This document shows positions 36,813-45,889 of a stretch of DNA of 64,000 bases, piece after piece (positions within the stretch are counted from its first letter, which is position 1; each line of letters opens with the position of its first letter). The stretch spans positions 9,303,501-9,367,500 of the forward strand of contig NZ_JANADR010000001.1 of assembly GCF_024199925.1 (NCBI RefSeq). The letters run 5' to 3'. A program made the translations under genes and the position numbers. The DNA is from Bradyrhizobium sp. CCGUVB1N3. GTDB lineage: Bacteria > Pseudomonadota > Alphaproteobacteria > Rhizobiales > Xanthobacteraceae. Below the pieces are notes generated by a model. It had not been told where the DNA came from and did no database searches. It saw only the letters and a program-made list of their open reading frames with translations.

Positions 36813-37847
36813 TCAGCCGGCCCGGACCTGGGAAAACCTGCGCAGCACGAAGCCGACCGCGATCGCGCCCGCGAGCAGCGCCAGCGTCGTGACCGCCATC
36901 GAAGTAGCCTTGATCGTGACGAGGGCAAGCAGCGCAAGCATGAGATTGAGCGCAAACACCTCGCCGACCACGCGGGACACCGTGAAGCCGTTGTCGGTGG
37001 CGCGCTGATAGAAATGCGAGCGATGCGCTGACCAGAACGGCTCGCGCCTGGCAATGCGCCGGAACAGCGTGACGGTGGAATCCGCAAGATAGTAGGCCGG
37101 CAGCAGCAGCGCCGCGGCGATCTGCTGATGCCAGGCAAGCCCGAGCAGGCACCAGCCGAGCAGGAGCCCGATCGGCAGGCTGCCGACGTCGCCCAAAAAC
37201 ACTTTTGCGACGGGCCGGTTGAACGGCGCAAATCCGGCCATGGCGCCGCACAGCGCCGCCGCGACGAGCGCGGCCGGCAACGGCAGGTCGCCGAGCCATC
37301 CGAGCAGGGCCAGCGCGGCGGTGATCGGGACCACCTCCGCGGCCGTCATCAGATCGAGCCCGTCCATGAAGTTGACGAGATTCACGAACCACACGCCTGC
37401 GATGAGGATGAGGCCGCGCTCGAGCGCAAGCGGAAGTCCCGGCACGATCCGCAAGGTTTCGGGCGTCGTGAACACGACGGCTCCGACGGCGGCGGCCTGC
37501 AGCACGAGCCGAACCAGAACGGGAAGGGATTTGATATCATCGGCAAAGCCGACCAGCGCAATCACCACCGTAGCCGCGATCAAGACCAGCGGAATGGATG
37601 CATTCAACCAGGTGGCCCAAAGCGAGGCGACCATCAGGGTCGCAGCGATAATTGCAATGCCGGCACCCTGCGGTGTCGGGATCCGATGCGAGGAGCGCGT
37701 GTTTGGCCGAGCCAGTGCGTAACGTTGCAGCAGGGGCATGCTGCGCCAGGTGATGCAGGCCGAGAGCAGCGCAGCCAGGGCGGCAGGCAGAAGGGCGAGC
37801 AGAAACATCCCCGTCGCCGTCGCAGGTCCGGCAACGAACGTGCTCAC
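36813..37847 (-). CDS. Polyprenyl-phosphate sugar-1-phosphate transferase, WecA/WbpL/WreU-like
   Basis: 344 aa with about ten membrane spans. It starts at GTG 37847, which overlaps the stop of the upstream flippase-like gene as GTGA. Conserved catalytic segments are RSSHRIPTPQGAG, LVGFADDIKSLP, VNFMDGLDLMTAAE, KVFLGDVGSLP and HRSHFYQRAT. It would start O-antigen synthesis by moving an N-acetylhexosamine-1-P (QuiNAc-1-P or GlcNAc-1-P) to undecaprenyl phosphate. It is convergent with the 4-reductase-like gene, 17 bp apart. Confidence 0.87.
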   Translation of the reverse strand: MSTFVAGPATATGMFLLALLPAALAALLSACITWRSMPLLQRYALARPNTRSSHRIPTPQGAGIAIIAATLMVASLWATWLNASIPLVLIAATVVIALVGFADDIKSLPVLVRLVLQAAAVGAVVFTTPETLRIVPGLPLALERGLILIAGVWFVNLVNFMDGLDLMTAAEVVPITAALALLGWLGDLPLPAALVAAALCGAMAGFAPFNRPVAKVFLGDVGSLPIGLLLGWCLLGLAWHQQIAAALLLPAYYLADSTVTLFRRIARREPFWSAHRSHFYQRATDNGFTVSRVVGEVFALNLMLALLALVTIKATSMAVTTLALLAGAIAVGFVLRRFSQVRAG

Positions 37848-38803
37848 TCCGGCACCCCTAGCGGCGCCGATCCCTGCTGAGCCTTCTCCGCGCTGAAGAT
37901 CCAGACCAATCCGCCGAATGCGCCGACGATGAACGACACGGCACCGTACAGCAGCGAGATGTTGACGCCCTCATTGGCTGCGAGGCCCGCAAAGCCGAAG
38001 GCAAGGCCCATGGTCGCCTCGCGCACGCCCCAGCCAGCGATCGAAATCGGCATCATGGTTATCAGCATCACCGGCGGAATGAGCAGGAAGGTCTCGCCGA
38101 AATTGACGGGCGCTGCGATCGATTGCACCACGCACCAGGCGATCACGACGGTGAGCACGTGAACGAGCAGCGACAGGATCGTGACGATCGGACCGCGCGA
38201 ACGGTTGAAGATGACACGGTTGGCGATGACAGCGCAGGCATGAATGTGGTGGGTGGCCCACCAGCGCTTCAGCCACGGCCAGTTCAAGGCACCGAAGACC
38301 AGGAATCCGAGACCGGCCGCGAGTGCCGCAAGGTCCAGCAGCAACAGCGCCGAGCGTCCCTGGGCATCGTTGATGAAGCGATAGCTCCAGGGCAGGCTGG
38401 CGACGATGACGATCGCGAGCGCGATCAGGCCGATCGCGCGATCGACGAAGATCGAGTAGGTCGCTGCACGCCAGCCGGCGCCAGCGCGGGCGACGAGCCA
38501 GAGCCGGACGGCATCTCCGCCGATCGCCGAGGGCAGGGTCTGGTTGAAGAAGGTTCCGATCACGTTGTAGCGCATGGCGCGCCCAAGCTCGAGCGGCGCG
38601 CCGCACTGCGCGCTGATCTCGCGCCAACGCAGCACGCCGACGAAGATCTGCAGGAACGTCACCGCGATTGCGAGCGCGATCCAGTACAGGCTGCTCACGG
38701 TGAAACGCGAGAACAGATCGGACGGGTTCACCTTGCGCAGCGCCAGATAGAGCAGCGCCCCGGAAACAATGATCTTGGCCGCAGAAAGCAGGATTCGGCG
38801 CAT
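37844..38803 (-). CDS. Flippase-like (lysylphosphatidylglycerol synthase TM region / UPF0104) membrane protein
   Basis: 319 aa with about eight membrane spans. Family segments are NVIGTFFNQTLPSAIGGDAVRLW, FVDRAIGLIAL and PISIAGWGVREATMGLAFG. Members are found beside glycan genes and are proposed lipid or glycolipid flippases or modifiers (relatives include AglD and the LPG synthase membrane part). It is coupled to the WreU-like gene and divergent from lpsL across 182 bp. Its exact role is unproven. Confidence 0.8.
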   Translation of the reverse strand: MRRILLSAAKIIVSGALLYLALRKVNPSDLFSRFTVSSLYWIALAIAVTFLQIFVGVLRWREISAQCGAPLELGRAMRYNVIGTFFNQTLPSAIGGDAVRLWLVARAGAGWRAATYSIFVDRAIGLIALAIVIVASLPWSYRFINDAQGRSALLLLDLAALAAGLGFLVFGALNWPWLKRWWATHHIHACAVIANRVIFNRSRGPIVTILSLLVHVLTVVIAWCVVQSIAAPVNFGETFLLIPPVMLITMMPISIAGWGVREATMGLAFGFAGLAANEGVNISLLYGAVSFIVGAFGGLVWIFSAEKAQQGSAPLGVPE

Positions 38804-38985
38804 CTCGCCCGCGTTTGAACAGGGGTTTCTTCAGAGTTGGCGTAACCCGACGCCCTGCGCCGAATTCGGCCGCTTTGGTATGGTCTTGGCGCCGATCTTG
38901 CAATAGCTGTCGTGAGAGGCCGCGTTAGCTATTGCCGCCCCCTTGACGCGGCGGCTAAAGAGGCGGCGGCGGAAGATTTGGGAAC

Positions 38986-39978
38986 ATGATGGCAGATCAG
39001 GCGATTTTGGTCACGGGCGCGGCCGGCTTCATCGGTTTTCACGTCGCCTTGCAGCTTCTGGCCGAAGGCCGGCCGGTCGTCGGGCTCGATAATCTCAACA
39101 GCTATTACGATCCGGCCTTGAAGCGGTCGCGGCTTGACGTGCTGGAGCAGGATGGCGGCTTTTCCTTTGTCCAGGCCGATCTCGCCGATCGCGACACGAT
39201 CGCGAAACTGTTCGCGCAGCACCAGTTCGCGACCGTCGTGCATCTCGCCGCCCAGGCCGGCGTGCGCTACTCGATCGAACATCCGCAGACTTACGCCGAT
39301 TCCAATCTTCAGGGCTTTCTCAACGTGCTCGAGGGTTGCCGGCACAATGGCTGTCGTCATCTCGTCTATGCCTCGTCATCCTCCGTTTACGGCGCCAACA
39401 CAAAACTGCCATTTGCCATCGAGGACAAAACCGACCATCCCGTGAGCTTCTACGCCGCGACCAAGAAGGCCAATGAGGTGATGGCGCAGTCCTACAGCCA
39501 TCTGTACCGGCTGCCGGTCACGGGCTTGCGCTTCTTCACCATTTACGGCCCTTGGGGCCGGCCCGACATGGCCATGTTTCTGTTTGTGAACGCCATCATG
39601 GAGGGCAGGCCGATCCGGCTCTTTAACCATGGCAAGATGCGGCGCGACTTCACCTATGTTGACGACGTCACCCGCGTAGTATCCAAGCTGATTGATCGGG
39701 TGCCTGCGGATAATCCGGCCGCCGCAAATGCACCGTCTCGGCTCTACAATGTCGGTAACAACCATCCGGAAGAACTGATGCACGTCGTCGGACTTCTGGA
39801 ACGGGAGCTGGGCCGGACGGCGGTCAAGGATTTGTTGCCGATGCAGCCGGGAGACGTGCTGGAGACTTTCGCGGATGTCGCCGACTTGATGCGCGACACC
39901 GGATTTGCACCATCGACTCCGATCGAGGATGGTGTCCGTAACTTCGTGGGCTGGTATCGAGACTACTACAAGGTTTGA
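38986..39978 (+). CDS. lpsL: UDP-glucuronate 4-epimerase (LpsL type)
   Basis: 330 aa (ATG 38986; ATG 38989 also possible). The NAD motif TGAAGFIGFHVA is followed by YASSSSVYGANTKLPF, the catalytic YxxxK in FYAATKKANE, and RFFTIYGPWGRPDMAMFLF, typical of UDP-GlcA 4-epimerases. It supplies UDP-galacturonate for LPS. It lies 7 bp before manC. In rhizobia LpsL provides GalA for core and lipid A. Confidence 0.88.
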   Translation: MMADQAILVTGAAGFIGFHVALQLLAEGRPVVGLDNLNSYYDPALKRSRLDVLEQDGGFSFVQADLADRDTIAKLFAQHQFATVVHLAAQAGVRYSIEHPQTYADSNLQGFLNVLEGCRHNGCRHLVYASSSSVYGANTKLPFAIEDKTDHPVSFYAATKKANEVMAQSYSHLYRLPVTGLRFFTIYGPWGRPDMAMFLFVNAIMEGRPIRLFNHGKMRRDFTYVDDVTRVVSKLIDRVPADNPAAANAPSRLYNVGNNHPEELMHVVGLLERELGRTAVKDLLPMQPGDVLETFADVADLMRDTGFAPSTPIEDGVRNFVGWYRDYYKV

Positions 39979-39985
39979 GATCACG

Positions 39986-41398
39986 ATGGACAAACGCATT
40001 ATCCCCCTGATCATGTGCGGCGGGGCAGGCACGCGGTTGTGGCCTGCTTCGCGCGAGGTACGCCCCAAACAGTTTTTGCCGCTGTTCGGCACGCGCTCGA
40101 CGTTCCAGGACACGCTCTTGCGCGTCTCCGATGCCGCGCTGTTCGATCGTCCGATCGTCATCACCAATGCGGCCTATCGCTTCATGGTGCTGGAGCAATT
40201 GGCCGAGATCGGCATTGAGGCCGATGTGTTGCTGGAGCCGATGCGGCGCGACTCAGGACCGGCGATTGCGGCCGGCGCTGCCTTTGCGCAGAGCCGCGAC
40301 AACGCGGCGATCGTGCTGGCGCTCGCCGCCGATCACGTTGTGCGCGACGCAGCTGCGTTCGTCGCGGCGTGCCGGCAGGGGCTGGTTGCCGCGGGCGAGG
40401 GGCGCATCGTCACCTTCGGCGTCAAGCCGGAACGGCCGGCGACCGAATATGGCTACATCAACCCCGGTGAAGCGGTCGCGGGCGAGGTGCGCGCGGTCAC
40501 GAAATTCGTCGAGAAGCCGGACGCGGTGAAGGCGGCCGACTACGTCAATTCGGGCTATCTCTGGAACAGCGGCAACTTCATGTTCCCGGCCGCCGTGCTG
40601 CTCGACGAATATCGCAAGGTCGATGCGACGAGCGTGCAGGCGGTCTCCGAGGCCGTTGCCAACGCCGGCCACGATCTCGGCTTCGTCACGCTCGAGCCGA
40701 AGGCGTTTGCCTCGGCCAAGGCGATCTCGATCGATTATGCGGTGATGGAAAAGACCGCGCGCGCCGCGGTCGTTCCCGTCTCCTGCGGCTGGTCCGATGT
40801 CGGCTCCTGGCTTGCGGTGTGGGAGCTCTCGGATAAGGACGCGCAGGGCAATGCCGCGCACGGCACCGCCGTGTTCGAGGATTCGCGCAATTGCAACGTC
40901 ACGACCGACAAGGCGCTGGTGGCGCTCGAAGGCGTCGACGATCTCGTCGTGGTGGCAACCGCCGATGCCGTGCTGGTCTCGCGCCAGAAGGATGCCAACG
41001 GGCTGAAGCGGCTGGTTGCGAAGCTGAAGACGGTCGCGCCGCAGGTCACCGAAGAGCACCTCAAGGTGCATCGTCCCTGGGGCAGCTATCAGTCGGTCGA
41101 CAATGGCGAACGTCACCAGGTCAAGCGCATCGTGGTGAAGCCGGGCGGACGGTTGTCGCTCCAGAAGCATCACCATCGCGCCGAGCACTGGATCGTGGTC
41201 CGCGGCGCGGCCCGGGTCACCGTAAACGAGACCGTCAAGACGGTGCACGAGAACGAGTCGATCTACATCCCGATGGGCGCGGTGCACCGGATGGAGAACC
41301 CCGGTAAAATCATGCTGGAGCTGATCGAGGTCCAGACCGGCAGCTATCTCGGGGAAGACGATATCATCCGGATTGAAGACGACTATCAAAGGTCGTAA
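39986..41398 (+). CDS. manC: Mannose-1-phosphate guanylyltransferase / mannose-6-phosphate isomerase
   Basis: 470 aa, the size of the bifunctional type II enzyme. The N-terminal nucleotidyltransferase domain has LIMCGGAGTRLWPASREVRPKQFLPL, FVEKPD and GYLWNSGNFMF. The C-terminal cupin isomerase domain has HRPWGSYQSVD, LSLQKHHHRAEHWIVV and IYIPMGAVHRMENPG. It makes GDP-mannose for LPS core, O-antigen and lipid A mannose. It follows lpsL closely and is followed by a 185-bp gap. Confidence 0.95.
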   Translation: MDKRIIPLIMCGGAGTRLWPASREVRPKQFLPLFGTRSTFQDTLLRVSDAALFDRPIVITNAAYRFMVLEQLAEIGIEADVLLEPMRRDSGPAIAAGAAFAQSRDNAAIVLALAADHVVRDAAAFVAACRQGLVAAGEGRIVTFGVKPERPATEYGYINPGEAVAGEVRAVTKFVEKPDAVKAADYVNSGYLWNSGNFMFPAAVLLDEYRKVDATSVQAVSEAVANAGHDLGFVTLEPKAFASAKAISIDYAVMEKTARAAVVPVSCGWSDVGSWLAVWELSDKDAQGNAAHGTAVFEDSRNCNVTTDKALVALEGVDDLVVVATADAVLVSRQKDANGLKRLVAKLKTVAPQVTEEHLKVHRPWGSYQSVDNGERHQVKRIVVKPGGRLSLQKHHHRAEHWIVVRGAARVTVNETVKTVHENESIYIPMGAVHRMENPGKIMLELIEVQTGSYLGEDDIIRIEDDYQRS

Positions 41399-41420
41399 CC
41401 AGCGACTCCGAATCACGTGG

Positions 41421-41463
41421 TCCGGGCTTAAGTGCCAGCCTCCGACTGTGGCTTAAGGCCCGG
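41421..41463 (+). other. Hairpin between manC and gnnA-like gene
   Basis: CCGGGCTTAAG is inversely repeated as CTTAAGGCCCGG with a 17-nt loop. A run of six T follows 12 nt later (GTGTAATTTTTTG), so this could be a weak terminator or a processing/attenuation hairpin rather than a standard terminator. Confidence 0.45.
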
Positions 41464-41583
41464 GGAACGTGTAATTTTTTGAATCAAATCGTGTCCGGTT
41501 CCATATCCCGGTATTCGCCACAAATGTGGCGGCCGTGCTAGGAGTGGCGCCGGGGATTTGGGTTGAATCGGGGTTTCGATCAA

Positions 41584-42588
41584 ATGAGTTCCAAAGGATC
41601 TGCACCGGCCGAGGCCGGCTTGCGCGTCGGTGTCATCGGCGCTGGCGTGATGGGCAGCAACCACGCGCGCGTGCTCGCGGGGCTTCCCGGCGTCAGCCTG
41701 GTCGGTGTGGTCGATCCCTCGCCGGCGCACCGCGTGCGTGCGACCGAGCTTGCCAATTGCCAGTGCTTCGAGACGCTCGATCAGCTCGTCGCCGAAGGCG
41801 TCGATGCCGTCACGATCGCGGCGCCGACACATTTGCATCACGAGATCTCGCTCGCCTGCATCGCCAGGAAGATCCACGTGCTGGTCGAGAAGCCGATCGC
41901 GTCTTCGGTGGAAGAGGGGCGCGAGATCGTCACTGCTGCGCGCGAGGCCGGCGTGACGCTGATGGTCGGCCATGTCGAGCGCTTCAATCCGGCGGTCGCT
42001 GCGGTCAAGCAGGCGATCGCGGGCGAGGACATCCTGTCGATCGCAATCACGCGCGTCGGCCCGTTCCCGCCGCGCATGTCCAATGTCGGCGTAGTGATCG
42101 ACCTCGCCGTGCATGACATCGATCTGATCCGCTGGTTCACCGAGTCCGACATCGTCGAGGTGCAACCGCAATTGTCGAGTGCGGTCGCCGAGCGCGAGGA
42201 CATTGCGCTGTTGCAGTTCCGCACTGCCTCCGGCGTACTCGCGCACATCAACACCAACTGGCTAACGCCGTTCAAGGCGCGCAGCGTCACGGTCGCGACC
42301 CGCGGCAAATACGTCATGGGCGATCTCTTGACGCGCCAGGTCACCGAATGCTTCGGCTTCAAGCCGGACGGAAGCTATTCTATGCGGCATCTGCCGGTCG
42401 GCCATGACGAGCCGCTGCGCGCCGAGCTGATCTCGTTCCTCAACGCGGTGCGCCACGGCGAGACGCCGGCAGTGACCGGCGATGAGGGCGTTGCGAGCCT
42501 TGAGATCGCCACGCGCTGCCTGGAGGCGCCGAGCCATCCTGCTGCGGCATCCGCGGCCCGCAAGGGGCCGCGCCGCATCGCCGGCTGA
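41584..42588 (+). CDS. gnnA: Gfo/Idh/MocA oxidoreductase, probable UDP-GlcNAc 3-dehydrogenase (GnnA-like)
   Basis: 334 aa from ATG 41584. N-terminal Rossmann VGVIGAGVMGSNHARVL, the family EKP motif in LVEKPIA near residue 103, then GHVERFNPAV, RVGPFPPR and VVIDLAVHDIDLIRW with the catalytic His near 177. These segments match GnnA, which oxidises C3 of UDP-GlcNAc. The next gene is the matching aminotransferase. Together they give UDP-GlcNAc3N, needed for lipid A with a 2,3-diamino-2,3-dideoxyglucose backbone. WlbA-type UDP-GlcNAcA dehydrogenase is the main alternative. Confidence 0.75.
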   Translation: MSSKGSAPAEAGLRVGVIGAGVMGSNHARVLAGLPGVSLVGVVDPSPAHRVRATELANCQCFETLDQLVAEGVDAVTIAAPTHLHHEISLACIARKIHVLVEKPIASSVEEGREIVTAAREAGVTLMVGHVERFNPAVAAVKQAIAGEDILSIAITRVGPFPPRMSNVGVVIDLAVHDIDLIRWFTESDIVEVQPQLSSAVAEREDIALLQFRTASGVLAHINTNWLTPFKARSVTVATRGKYVMGDLLTRQVTECFGFKPDGSYSMRHLPVGHDEPLRAELISFLNAVRHGETPAVTGDEGVASLEIATRCLEAPSHPAAASAARKGPRRIAG

Positions 42589-42639
42589 TCCGTCTCGATG
42601 TCGACCACCCAGAAACTGCAAGACAATCCGCAAGGCGCC

Positions 42640-43791
42640 ATGAACCAGCATCTGCGTTCCGATCCCATTCCCTTCATCGATGTCGGCGCGCAGCGCCGCC
42701 GGCTCGGCGCTTCGCTCGATGCCGCGGTCACGCGCGTGCTCGACCACTGCCAGTTCGTCAATGGTCCGGAGGTCACCGAGCTCGAGAAGCAGCTCGCGGC
42801 CTATTGCGGCGCCAAGCATGTGGTGGGCTGCGCCAGCGGCACCGATGCGCTTCTGATGGTGCTGATGGCGAAGAACGTCGGGCCCGGCGATGCCGTGCTG
42901 TGTCCGTCGTTCACCTTCATTGCAACCGCTTCGCCGGCGGCGCGGACCGGCGCTACACCGGTCTACGTCGATGTGGATGAGGCGACCTTCAACATGAGCG
43001 CCGAGTCCCTGAAGCGCGGCATCGCGACCGCCCGGAAGGCCGGCTTGAGGCCGGTCGCGGTCATCCCCGTCGATCTGTTCGGGCAGCCCGCCGATCACGA
43101 CGCCATCGCCGAGATCGCAAAGGCCGAAGGTCTGTTCGTGCTCGACGACGCCGCGCAAGGTTTTGGCGCGAGCTACAAGGGCCGCAAGCTCGGCACGCTG
43201 GCGCTCGCAACCACAACCAGCTTCTTCCCGGCAAAGCCGCTCGGCTGCTTCGGCGACGGTGGCGCGATCTTCACCGACGATGACGAGCTCGCACACACGC
43301 TGCGCAGCATCCGTGTCCATGGCCAGGGCGCGGACAAGTACGACAACGTCCGACTTGGGCTGACCGGCCGGCTCGACACCATGCAAGCGGCGATCCTGAT
43401 CGAGAAGCTCAAGATTTTCGACGACGAGATCGCGGCGCGCAACAAGGTGGCCGAGCGCTATGCGCGTGGCCTGTCCAACGTCGTCACCGTGCCGCGGCTC
43501 GCGCCCGGCTGTACCTCGGTCTGGGCGCAGTACACCATCCGCCTGCCTGAGGGCACCGATCGCGACGGCTTTGCCGCCGCACTGAAGGCCCAGGGCGTGC
43601 CGACCGCAATCTACTATGCGAAGTCCATGCACCAGCAGACTGCCTACAGGCACTATCCGGTCGCCGACGGCGGCCTGCCGGGCTGCGAGAGCCTGTCGGA
43701 AGACGTCATCAGCCTGCCGATGCATGCCTATCTGGACGAGGCGGCCCAGGAGCGAATCATCGCCGCCGTGCGCGGCGCGCTTTCGGCCTGA
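42640..43791 (+). CDS. gnnB: DegT/DnrJ/EryC1 aminotransferase, probable GnnB-like
   Basis: 383 aa from ATG 42640, with AAGG upstream; ATG 42598 would add 14 residues without a ribosome site. PLP enzyme with GCASGTDALLMVLMA, VPVDLFGQPADHDAI-like strands, ASP-type VLDDAAQGFGASYKG and the Schiff-base Lys in FFPAKPLGCFGDGG near residue 198. It would aminate the 3-keto sugar made by the preceding oxidoreductase, using glutamate. The pair is adjacent in the same order as known gnnA-gnnB. WbpE/WlbC-type is the alternative. Confidence 0.75.
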   Translation: MNQHLRSDPIPFIDVGAQRRRLGASLDAAVTRVLDHCQFVNGPEVTELEKQLAAYCGAKHVVGCASGTDALLMVLMAKNVGPGDAVLCPSFTFIATASPAARTGATPVYVDVDEATFNMSAESLKRGIATARKAGLRPVAVIPVDLFGQPADHDAIAEIAKAEGLFVLDDAAQGFGASYKGRKLGTLALATTTSFFPAKPLGCFGDGGAIFTDDDELAHTLRSIRVHGQGADKYDNVRLGLTGRLDTMQAAILIEKLKIFDDEIAARNKVAERYARGLSNVVTVPRLAPGCTSVWAQYTIRLPEGTDRDGFAAALKAQGVPTAIYYAKSMHQQTAYRHYPVADGGLPGCESLSEDVISLPMHAYLDEAAQERIIAAVRGALSA

Positions 43792-43813
43792 TTTCGCCGT
43801 TTTGCTGCACTTA

Positions 43814-43963
43814 CCCTCTCCCCTTGTGGGAGAGGGTGGCTCGCCGCAGAGCGGCGAGACGGGTGAGGGGTCTCTCTCCGCATGGAACGTGCGGAGACAA
43901 ACCCCTCACCCCAAAGAGTTTGTGGTTACTCGCGGCGCAGCCCTCTCCCACAAGGGGAGAGGG
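43814..43963. repeat. Large inverted dispersed repeat downstream of gnnB
   Basis: CCCTCTCCCCTTGTGGGAGA near 43814 is matched by CTCTCCCACAAGGGGAGAGG near 43942. Inner arms are GGGTGAGGGGT and ACCCCTCACCCC, and CGGCGAGACGG pairs loosely with CGCGGCGCAG. The whole 150 bp could form a long hairpin in DNA or RNA. It has the look of an abundant Bradyrhizobium intergenic repeat and occupies most of the gap before murJ. Confidence 0.75.
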
Positions 43964-44095
43964 CACAGCAATGCGCATCGCCTGGCGCAATCCGACCTCT
44001 CCCCGTTGGGAGTGAACAGCCGACCCCCCGTCTTTTTTGATCACATCAGACTTGAGAGCCTTATCGGTTGACCGATTAGCCTCTAGAAGAGCCGC

Positions 44096-45622
44096 ATGCT
44101 TGGACGCATCTTCACGGTTGGCGGCTATACGCTGCTCTCGCGGCTGACGGGGTTTGCCCGCGACATCATGCTCGCGGCGATCCTGGGCGCCGGCCCGGTC
44201 GCCGACGCCTTTTTCGTGGCGCTCCGCCTGCCCAATCACTTCCGCGCGATCTTTGCTGAGGGCGCCTTCAACGCCGCCTGGGTGCCCGCCTATGCCCATG
44301 TCCATGGCGAAAAGGGCGAGGCGGCGGCAAGACTGTTCGCCGACCGCATCTTCACGCTGCTGCTGGCCTCGCAAATCGTGTTGCTGATCGTCGCCTGGCT
44401 GTTCATGCCGCAGGCCATGAGCATTCTGGCGCCCGGCTTTTCCGAGGACGCCGAGCAGCGCAAGCTCGCGATCGAGCTGACCCGGATCACCTTTCCCTAT
44501 CTGCTTTTGATCACGCTGGTGACGCTCTACGGCGGCATGCTCAATGTGATGCAGCGCTTTGCAAGTGCCGCGGCCGCGTCGATCTTCCTCAACGTCTCGA
44601 TGATGATGACGCTGGCGCTGGCCGCCTGGTTTCCCAGCGCGGGGCACGCCGCCGCCTGGGGCGTCCTGATTTCGGGCTTCCTGCAATACTTCCTGCTTGC
44701 CGGTGATCTCGCGCGCCATGGCGGCCTGCCGCGTTTTGCGCCGCTCAAGCTCGACGAAGACGTCCGTGGCTTCTTCAGGGCGCTCGGCCCGGCGACGCTG
44801 GGCTCGATGGGCACGCAGGTCGCGCTGTTCGCCGACACCATCATCGCGACCTTCCTGCCCGCAGGCGCGCTGTCGGCGCTCTATTATGCCGACCGCCTCA
44901 ACCAGCTGCCGATCGGCGTCATCGGCATCGCCATCGGCACGGTGCTGCTGCCTGAGATGTCGCGGCGGATCACGGCCAACGATCATGACGGTGCGATGAA
45001 GGCGCAGCGCCGCGCCTTCGACTTCACGCTGCTGTTCTCGGTGCCCTTCGTCGCCGCCTTCATCACCGTACCCGAGGCGATCATGCGCGCGCTGTTCGCC
45101 CGCGGCGCGTTCTCGAAGGCCGATGCCGCCGCCGCCGGCGCCACGCTCGCGGCCTATGCCATCGGACTGATCCCCTTCGTGCTGATCCGCAGCGCGGTCG
45201 CGACCTTCTACGCGCGCAAGGATACGGCGACGCCGGTGCGCGCCTCGCTGACCGGCATCGCGGTCAACGTCGGCCTGAAGGTTGCCTTGATGGGATCGCT
45301 CGCCCAGATCGGCCTGGCGCTGGCAACCGCCGTTGGTGTCTGGACCAATCTGCTGCTGGTGCTCTTCTTCGCAGTGCGGCGAGGCTTTCTCGTGCTGGAC
45401 CGCGCCTGGCTGTTGTCGCTGGTCAAATTCCTCGTGACCGGACTCATCCTGGCCGCGGCCTTCTGGCTGATCGCGCGGTTCGGCGGCGCCTATCTTGCCT
45501 CGATGCACTTCCGGGACGAATTGACGCTTGCGCTATTGGCCGTCGGCGGCACCATCGTCTATGGGCTCTGCATCCTCGTGCTATTCGGCCGCGCCTGGCT
45601 GCTCTCGCAGGTGCGCAGCTAG
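44096..45622 (+). CDS. murJ: Lipid II flippase MurJ (MviN)
   Basis: 508 aa with 13-14 predicted membrane spans, standard for MurJ. Family segments are VGGYTLLSRLTGFARDIMLAAILGAGPVADAFFVALRLPNHFR at the N terminus (residues about 6-48), FAEGAFNAAWVPAY and ALYYADRLNQLPIGVIGIAIGTVLLPEMS. It moves lipid II across the inner membrane for peptidoglycan synthesis. In many alphaproteobacteria trpS follows murJ; here it does not. Confidence 0.95.
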   Translation: MLGRIFTVGGYTLLSRLTGFARDIMLAAILGAGPVADAFFVALRLPNHFRAIFAEGAFNAAWVPAYAHVHGEKGEAAARLFADRIFTLLLASQIVLLIVAWLFMPQAMSILAPGFSEDAEQRKLAIELTRITFPYLLLITLVTLYGGMLNVMQRFASAAAASIFLNVSMMMTLALAAWFPSAGHAAAWGVLISGFLQYFLLAGDLARHGGLPRFAPLKLDEDVRGFFRALGPATLGSMGTQVALFADTIIATFLPAGALSALYYADRLNQLPIGVIGIAIGTVLLPEMSRRITANDHDGAMKAQRRAFDFTLLFSVPFVAAFITVPEAIMRALFARGAFSKADAAAAGATLAAYAIGLIPFVLIRSAVATFYARKDTATPVRASLTGIAVNVGLKVALMGSLAQIGLALATAVGVWTNLLLVLFFAVRRGFLVLDRAWLLSLVKFLVTGLILAAAFWLIARFGGAYLASMHFRDELTLALLAVGGTIVYGLCILVLFGRAWLLSQVRS

Positions 45623-45754
45623 GCGAACTTCAATAGCTTCGTTGCGTCCGTTTTACGGAGGGCCAATGCGGCGGAGCGACGTGCTCGCCTCTAGGGTGCA
45701 ACCGACCTCCGCACATCTCTTGATTTTGCGCGTTTGCTGTGGTATCGAGGTCTC

Positions 45755-45832
45755 ATGAACAAATCAGTGCGCATCGTCGACTTCAAGCACATGACCCGCT
45801 TCGGCTGGGCCGTGGAAGGAGTCGCGCGCTAG
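45755..45832 (+). CDS. Possible 25-aa peptide or leader upstream of a terminator
   Basis: ATG 45755 opens a 25-codon frame (MNKSVRIVDFKHMTRFGWAV...) with CGAGG 7 nt upstream, ending 27 bp before a strong terminator. It is the only frame in the 308-bp gap after murJ that looks translated. The alternative is a small RNA ending at the same terminator. Low confidence either way. Confidence 0.3.
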   Translation: MNKSVRIVDFKHMTRFGWAVEGVAR

Positions 45833-45858
45833 GAGTTCGACGACGACATCTTTTCACC

Positions 45859-45889
45859 AGGCCCCGCCGGCATCGGACGGGGCCTTTTG
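45859..45889 (+). terminator. Rho-independent terminator after the murJ-distal segment
   Basis: GGCCCCG / CGGGGCC stem with an 11-nt loop (CCGGCATCGGA), followed by TTTTGTTT. It precedes the DUF1127 gene by about 40 bp. Confidence 0.82.
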
